Below are positions 60,231 to 64,000 of a stretch of DNA of 64,000 bases, piece after piece. The position numbers were made by a program, and so were the translations under genes. Position 1 is the stretch's first letter. Each line of letters begins with the position of its first letter. The notes beneath the pieces were generated by a model. That model saw only the letters and a program-made list of their open reading frames with translations, did no database searches and was not told the DNA's origin. The stretch is from Acidimicrobiales bacterium (GTDB lineage: Bacteria > Actinomycetota > Acidimicrobiia > Acidimicrobiales > Aldehydirespiratoraceae). The DNA lies in assembly GCA_033344915.1 (NCBI GenBank), contig JAWPML010000001.1, forward strand, positions 3,924,263 to 3,988,262, written 5' to 3'.

Positions 60231-60249
60231 CAAGGATGAGGATCCAATC

Positions 60250-60888
60250 ATGGCCACCAAGGCGATCGTCGGCGAGAAAGTCGGCATGACGCAGGTCTGG
60301 GACGACGAGAACCGTGTCGTCCCGGTCACCGTGCTGCGCGTGTCGACGTGCCGTGTCGTGCAGGTCAAGACCCCTGAAAGCGACGGCTACTCCGCCATCC
60401 AGGTCACGCTCGGCGTGAAGGATGCAGGCAAGCTCACCCGGCCCGAGGCCGGACACTTCGAGAAGGCCGGCGTCGAGTCCGGTCGCACGCTCGTCGAGCT
60501 CCGCCTCGATGACGTCTCGGAGTTCACCGTGGGCCAGGAGATCGGCGTCGACGTCCTCGAGCAGGGCGAACGGGTCGATGTCACTGCCGTTTCCAAGGGC
60601 AAGGGCTTCGCGGGCGCGATGAAGCGACACGGCTTCAAGGGCCAGCCCGCCTCGCACGGCGCCCACAAGGTCCATCGCAAGCCCGGCTCGGTCGGCCAGT
60701 GCGCCACGCCGAGTCGTGTGTTCAAGGGCAAGAAGCTGCCCGGCCGCATGGGCAACCAGAAGGTCACCACGCTGAACCTCGAGGTCGTCAAGAGCGATCC
60801 CGAGGCCGAAGTTCTGCTGGTGCGGGGCTCCGTGCCCGGCCCCCGCGGTGCCACCGTGGTCATCCGCGACGCAGTGAAGGGATCCTGA
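60250..60888 (+). CDS. rplC: 50S ribosomal protein L3
   Basis: A 212-residue L3 with [14 protein letters not shown] at the start and [20 protein letters not shown], the loop reaching toward the peptidyl transferase centre. It is an early assembly protein of the large subunit. It begins the remaining S10 operon here; rpsJ is missing directly upstream and lies after tuf. Confidence 0.97.
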   Translation: MATKAIVGEKVGMTQVWDDENRVVPVTVLRVSTCRVVQVKTPESDGYSAIQVTLGVKDAGKLTRPEAGHFEKAGVESGRTLVELRLDDVSEFTVGQEIGVDVLEQGERVDVTAVSKGKGFAGAMKRHGFKGQPASHGAHKVHRKPGSVGQCATPSRVFKGKKLPGRMGNQKVTTLNLEVVKSDPEAEVLLVRGSVPGPRGATVVIRDAVKGS

Positions 60889-60889
60889 G

Positions 60890-61537
60890 ATGGCTGATTC
60901 CTCGAAGATCACCGTCACCATGAAGTCCCCGTCCGGCTCCGATGCCGGCACGGCCGAACTGGTCGACGACGTGTTCGGCATCGAGCCCAACATCCCCGTC
61001 ATGCACCAGGTCGTGACCGCCCAACTCGCCGCCAAGCGGGCCGGCACCCACTCCACCAAGACCCGTCGTGAGGTCCGTGGTGGCGGGGCCAAGCCCTGGC
61101 GCCAGAAGGGCACCGGCCGCGCCCGCGCCGGTTCCTCCAACTCGCCGATCTGGCGGGGTGGCGGCATCGCCCACGGCCCGAAGCCGCGTGACTACAGCCA
61201 GAAGACCCCCAAGAAGATGGTGCGCCTCGCCCTGCGCAGCGCCCTGTCCGACCGGGCCAGCGAGGGCAACGTCATCGTGGTCGACTCCTGGAACTTCGAC
61301 ACCCCCAAGACCAAGGACGCCGTCGCCGCGCTCGCCGCGATCGGTGCCGAGGGCAAGGTGCTCGTGGTCCTCGGCGACGCCGACGAGTCCGCCTACAAGA
61401 GTTTCCGCAACCTCACCAACGTGCACTGCCTCCACGTCGGTGAGCTCAACACCTACGACGTGCTCGACAGCGACGTCGTGGTGTTCACCGAAGCCACCCT
61501 GCCGGGTGGCGCAGACGGCTCCGAAGGAGGCGAGTGA
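60890..61537 (+). CDS. rplD: 50S ribosomal protein L4
   Basis: A 215-residue L4. [20 protein letters not shown] is the extended loop that lines the exit tunnel. In E. coli L4 represses the S10 operon; the structured leader upstream could be such a target here. One base separates it from rplC. Confidence 0.97.
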   Translation: MADSSKITVTMKSPSGSDAGTAELVDDVFGIEPNIPVMHQVVTAQLAAKRAGTHSTKTRREVRGGGAKPWRQKGTGRARAGSSNSPIWRGGGIAHGPKPRDYSQKTPKKMVRLALRSALSDRASEGNVIVVDSWNFDTPKTKDAVAALAAIGAEGKVLVVLGDADESAYKSFRNLTNVHCLHVGELNTYDVLDSDVVVFTEATLPGGADGSEGGE

Positions 61538-61830
61538 TCGTGAAGGATCATCGCGACGTCATCATTCGTCCGGTCGTCTCGGAGAAGTCCTACGGGCTGC
61601 TCGAGGAGAACGTCTACACCTTCGTCGTGGCGCCGAGCGCGTCGAAGCCGGAGATCCGCGACGCCGTCGAGGAGATCTTCGACGTGTCCGTCCTCAAGGT
61701 GAACACCCTCAACCGCAAGGGCAAGCGCAAGCGCAACCGCCGCACCGGTGGTTTCGGCCAGCGTTCCGGTCAGAAGCGGGCCCTCGTCACCCTCGCCGAG
61801 GGTGACTCGATCGATCTGTTCGAGGCGTAG
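61534..61830 (+). CDS. rplW: 50S ribosomal protein L23
   Basis: A 98-residue L23 with [19 protein letters not shown]. It lies at the tunnel exit and binds trigger factor and SRP. The GTG at 61534 overlaps the rplD stop (GTGA); a second GTG at 61540 is possible. Confidence 0.96.
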   Translation: MIVKDHRDVIIRPVVSEKSYGLLEENVYTFVVAPSASKPEIRDAVEEIFDVSVLKVNTLNRKGKRKRNRRTGGFGQRSGQKRALVTLAEGDSIDLFEA

Positions 61831-61843
61831 GGGAGACAGCATC

Positions 61844-62680
61844 ATGGCCATTCGCAAGCGCAAGCCGTCCAGCCCGGGTCGTCGTTTCCAGACCTCCTCG
61901 GACTTCTCGGAGATCACCGCCTCTTCGCCGGAGAAGAGTCTCACCAAGGGTGAGACCAAGTCCGGCGGGCGCAACAACCACGGTCGCAAGACCAGCCGTC
62001 ACCGCGGTGGCGGACACAAGCAGAAGTACCGCCAGGTCGACTTCCTTCGCACGAAGGACGGCGTACCGGCCACGGTCGCGACCATCGAGTACGACCCGAA
62101 CCGCACCTGCAACATCGCCCTGCTGCACTACCACGACGGCGAGAAGCGCTACATCATCGCCCCCCGTGAGCTGCAGGTCGGCGACAAGCTCACGTCAGGT
62201 CAGGGTGCGGAGATCCGCCCCGGCAACGCCTTGCCGCTGCGCTACATCCCGGTCGGTACCGTCATCCACAATGTGGAGCTGAAGGCCGGCGCCGGTGCCA
62301 AGTTGGGCCGCTCCGCCGGCACCTCCATCCAGCTGGTCGCCAAGGAAGGCGAGTTCGCCACCCTGCGTCTGCCCAGCACCGAGATGCGACGGGTGCCGAT
62401 CGACTGCCGGGCCAGCATCGGCGAGGTCGGCAACAGCCAGCACGAACTCATCAAGATCGGCAAGGCCGGCCGCAACCGCTGGAAGGGCAAGCGCCCCCAG
62501 ACCCGCGGCGTCGCCATGAACCCGGTTGATCATCCCCATGGCGGCGGCGAGGGCAAGACCTCCGGTGGTCGCCATCCCGTATCCCCGTGGGGCAAGCCCG
62601 AGGGCCGTACCCGCAAGCAGAAGCCCGAATCCGACAAGCTGATCGTGCGCCGTCGCCGGACGCGCGGTTCGCGGAGGTAA
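61844..62680 (+). CDS. rplB: 50S ribosomal protein L2
   Basis: A 278-residue L2. [14 protein letters not shown] contains the conserved histidine near the peptidyl transferase centre, and [12 protein letters not shown] binds rRNA. Standard length. A GGGGAGA ribosome binding site precedes the ATG at 61844. Confidence 0.97.
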   Translation: MAIRKRKPSSPGRRFQTSSDFSEITASSPEKSLTKGETKSGGRNNHGRKTSRHRGGGHKQKYRQVDFLRTKDGVPATVATIEYDPNRTCNIALLHYHDGEKRYIIAPRELQVGDKLTSGQGAEIRPGNALPLRYIPVGTVIHNVELKAGAGAKLGRSAGTSIQLVAKEGEFATLRLPSTEMRRVPIDCRASIGEVGNSQHELIKIGKAGRNRWKGKRPQTRGVAMNPVDHPHGGGEGKTSGGRHPVSPWGKPEGRTRKQKPESDKLIVRRRRTRGSRR

Positions 62681-62685
62681 TCACA

Positions 62686-62964
62686 ATGCCGCGCAGCCTC
62701 AAGAAGGGTCCGTTCGTCGACGACCACCTCCTCAAGAAGGTGGATGCACTCAACGAGACGGGCGAGAAGAAGGTCATCAAGACCTGGTCTCGTCGTTCGA
62801 CCATCATCCCCGACATGATCGGCCACACCCTGGCCGTCCACGACGGTCGCAAGCACGTCCCGGTCTACGTGACCGAGTCGATGGTCGGCCACAAGCTCGG
62901 TGAGTTCGCGCCCACCCGCACCTTCAAGTTCCACGCCGGCCAGGAGCGGGGAGCCCGCCGATGA
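62686..62964 (+). CDS. rpsS: 30S ribosomal protein S19
   Basis: A 92-residue S19 with [18 protein letters not shown] and [13 protein letters not shown]. It binds the head of the 30S subunit with S13. GGAGG lies before the ATG. It overlaps rplV by 4 bases. Confidence 0.97.
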   Translation: MPRSLKKGPFVDDHLLKKVDALNETGEKKVIKTWSRRSTIIPDMIGHTLAVHDGRKHVPVYVTESMVGHKLGEFAPTRTFKFHAGQERGARR

Positions 62965-63902
62965 CCGGCACGAAGACCAACGAGCGTCCCGGCACCCGCG
63001 CCAAGGCGTCGCACGTGCGCGCGTCGGCCTACAAGGCCCGCGAGATCCTGAACCTGATCCGGGGCAAGTCCTACGCCGAGGCGTCGGAGATCCTCGCGTT
63101 CAGCGAGCGCGGCATCAGCGAAGAGATCGCCAAGGTTCTCGATTCCGCCGTCGCCAACGCCGAACACAACGACGGCCAGCTCGCCGAAGAGCTGTTCGTC
63201 TCGGCCTGCTACGCCGATGAGGGTCCGACGCTCAAGCGTTGGCGCCCCCGGGCCCGTGGCCGTGCCACCCGCATCCGCAAGCGCACCTGCCACATCACGG
63301 TGATCGTGTCGCGCTACTCCGAGGAGCAGCTCGAGGCGCTGCGCGAGCGCGAAGCCAACGCCGGTCGCTCGACCACGACGAACGCGGCCGAGGCCCGTCG
63401 TCAGCGCGTTGCCCAGAGCCGGGCCCGTGAGGAAGCCGAGCACGATCACGACCATGATCACGACCACGACCACGACGAACCGTCGGTCGAGGAACAGGCC
63501 AGCGAGATCGTCGCTGCGACCGTGGAAGCGGTCGAGGATGCGGCCGATGCCGCCGACGACGCCGCCGACGATCTCGAGGATGCGCTCGACGATGCCGACG
63601 TGAGCGACGACGTGGCCGACGCGGTCGACGATGTCGAGGACGCGGTCGACGATGCCGCGGACGACGCCGAAGACGCCGCCGAGGCACTCGCCGAGGGCGA
63701 CCTCGACGAAGCCCGCAAGGCCGCCGACAAGGCGACCGAGGAAGCGGCCGACGCCCGCAAGGCGGCCGATGAGGCCATGGCCGCGGCCGAGACCGATGAA
63801 GAGAAGGAACTCGCGGCCCAGGCCGCCGAGGCCGCGACCAAGGCCGAAGCGGCTGCGGCGACGGCTCGAGCGGCGGTCGAGGCCGCAGAGGAGAACGAGT
63901 AA
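62961..63902 (+). CDS. rplV: 50S ribosomal protein L22 with long acidic, His-Asp-containing C-terminal tail
   Basis: A 313-residue L22, more than twice the usual 110-130. Residues 1-122 are the normal core, with [19 protein letters not shown] and the tunnel loop [20 protein letters not shown]. From about 125 a tail of roughly 190 residues follows: an Arg/Glu helix, six His-Asp pairs (161-172), then Asp/Ala/Glu-rich heptad-like sequence. The tail is open and in frame with the core, with mixed codons, so it is not a simple slippage product. It overlaps rpsS (ATGA) and rpsC (TAATG). Confidence 0.93.
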   Translation: MTGTKTNERPGTRAKASHVRASAYKAREILNLIRGKSYAEASEILAFSERGISEEIAKVLDSAVANAEHNDGQLAEELFVSACYADEGPTLKRWRPRARGRATRIRKRTCHITVIVSRYSEEQLEALREREANAGRSTTTNAAEARRQRVAQSRAREEAEHDHDHDHDHDHDEPSVEEQASEIVAATVEAVEDAADAADDAADDLEDALDDADVSDDVADAVDDVEDAVDDAADDAEDAAEALAEGDLDEARKAADKATEEAADARKAADEAMAAAETDEEKELAAQAAEAATKAEAAAATARAAVEAAEENE

Positions 63903-64000
63903 TGGGACAGAAGGTCAACCCCTACGGGTTCCGCCTCGGCGTCACCACGGAATGGAAGAGCCGCTGGTTCGCCGACCGTGAGGAATATGCCGACAACGTC
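63902..64000 (+). CDS. rpsC: 30S ribosomal protein S3 (partial, 5' end only)
   Basis: The first 33 residues, [20 protein letters not shown] and on, are the conserved S3 N-terminus. The gene continues past the right edge. Its ATG shares one base with the rplV stop, as in other S10 operons. Confidence 0.95.
   Translation, partial: MGQKVNPYGFRLGVTTEWKSRWFADREEYADNV

Overview
The window is a very GC-rich bacterial chromosome segment with dense genes, many GTG starts and GTGA/ATGA stop-start overlaps. Gene content points to a high-GC actinobacterium: an NDMA/mycofactocin-type alcohol dehydrogenase, a mycofactocin glycosyltransferase (mftF), a DevR/DosR-type regulator, ECF sigma factors with zinc anti-sigma domains, and the tRNA-Thr/tRNA-Met ... 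tRNA-Trp-secE-nusG-rplKA-rplJL-rpoBC order. Threonine-rich linkers in surface proteins and SLH-like secreted proteins suggest a marine or soil Acidimicrobiia (Ilumatobacter-like) lineage. That placement is inference; no rRNA gene is present to confirm it.

Layout. (1) 1-15 kb, accessory metabolism: thioesterase (cut by the left edge), zinc-type asparaginase, NDMA-type alcohol dehydrogenase, a MoxR ATPase/VWA pair with a possible frameshift at the VWA start, an acyltransferase-SGNH fusion, a PhyH dioxygenase, an amidohydrolase divergent from mftF, a serine hydrolase, a crotonase-fold protein, and a membrane ABC-like ATPase without a normal P-loop. (2) 15-29.4 kb, core information-processing block: tRNA-Thr, tRNA-Met, a 35-bp hairpin repeat array, an ECF sigma/anti-sigma pair, tRNA-Trp, secE, nusG, rplK, rplA, L10 leader, rplJ, rplL, a tyrosine phosphatase, rpoB, rpoC, closed by a 21-bp perfect hairpin. 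(3) 29.4-35.4 kb, minus strand: SDR, carboxylesterase, VOC protein, secreted beta-propeller-like protein, PhoD phosphatase. (4) 35.5-41.6 kb, minus strand: a tightly coupled six-gene operon of aldehyde dehydrogenase, acyl carrier protein, AMP-dependent ligase, a 50-residue membrane peptide, an SGNH-like protein and an MBOAT. It resembles a DltC-A-X-D-B acylation machine with an added aldehyde dehydrogenase. (5) 41.7-45.7 kb: two lipoproteins and an HD-GYP protein. (6) 45.7-50.5 kb: rpsL, rpsG, fusA, tuf, rpsJ, ended by a strong terminator. (7) 50.5-60.0 kb, accessory block: three SLH-like secreted proteins, an amidohydrolase, a G3E GTPase, a sigma/zinc-finger/membrane fusion, a DosR-like regulator with a candidate DosR box, a sulfotransferase and an AI-2E family protein. 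It separates rpsJ from the rest of the S10 operon. (8) 60.2-64 kb: rplC, rplD, rplW, rplB, rpsS, rplV (with a long acidic His-Asp tail) and the start of rpsC.

Most unusual signals: the Dlt-like operon with its tiny DltX-like peptide; RpoC lacking all four cysteines of its second zinc site; a sigma factor fused to its own zinc finger, membrane helix and outer domain; the split S10 operon; and the L22 tail. Functions are inferred from motifs and context only; no searches were run.
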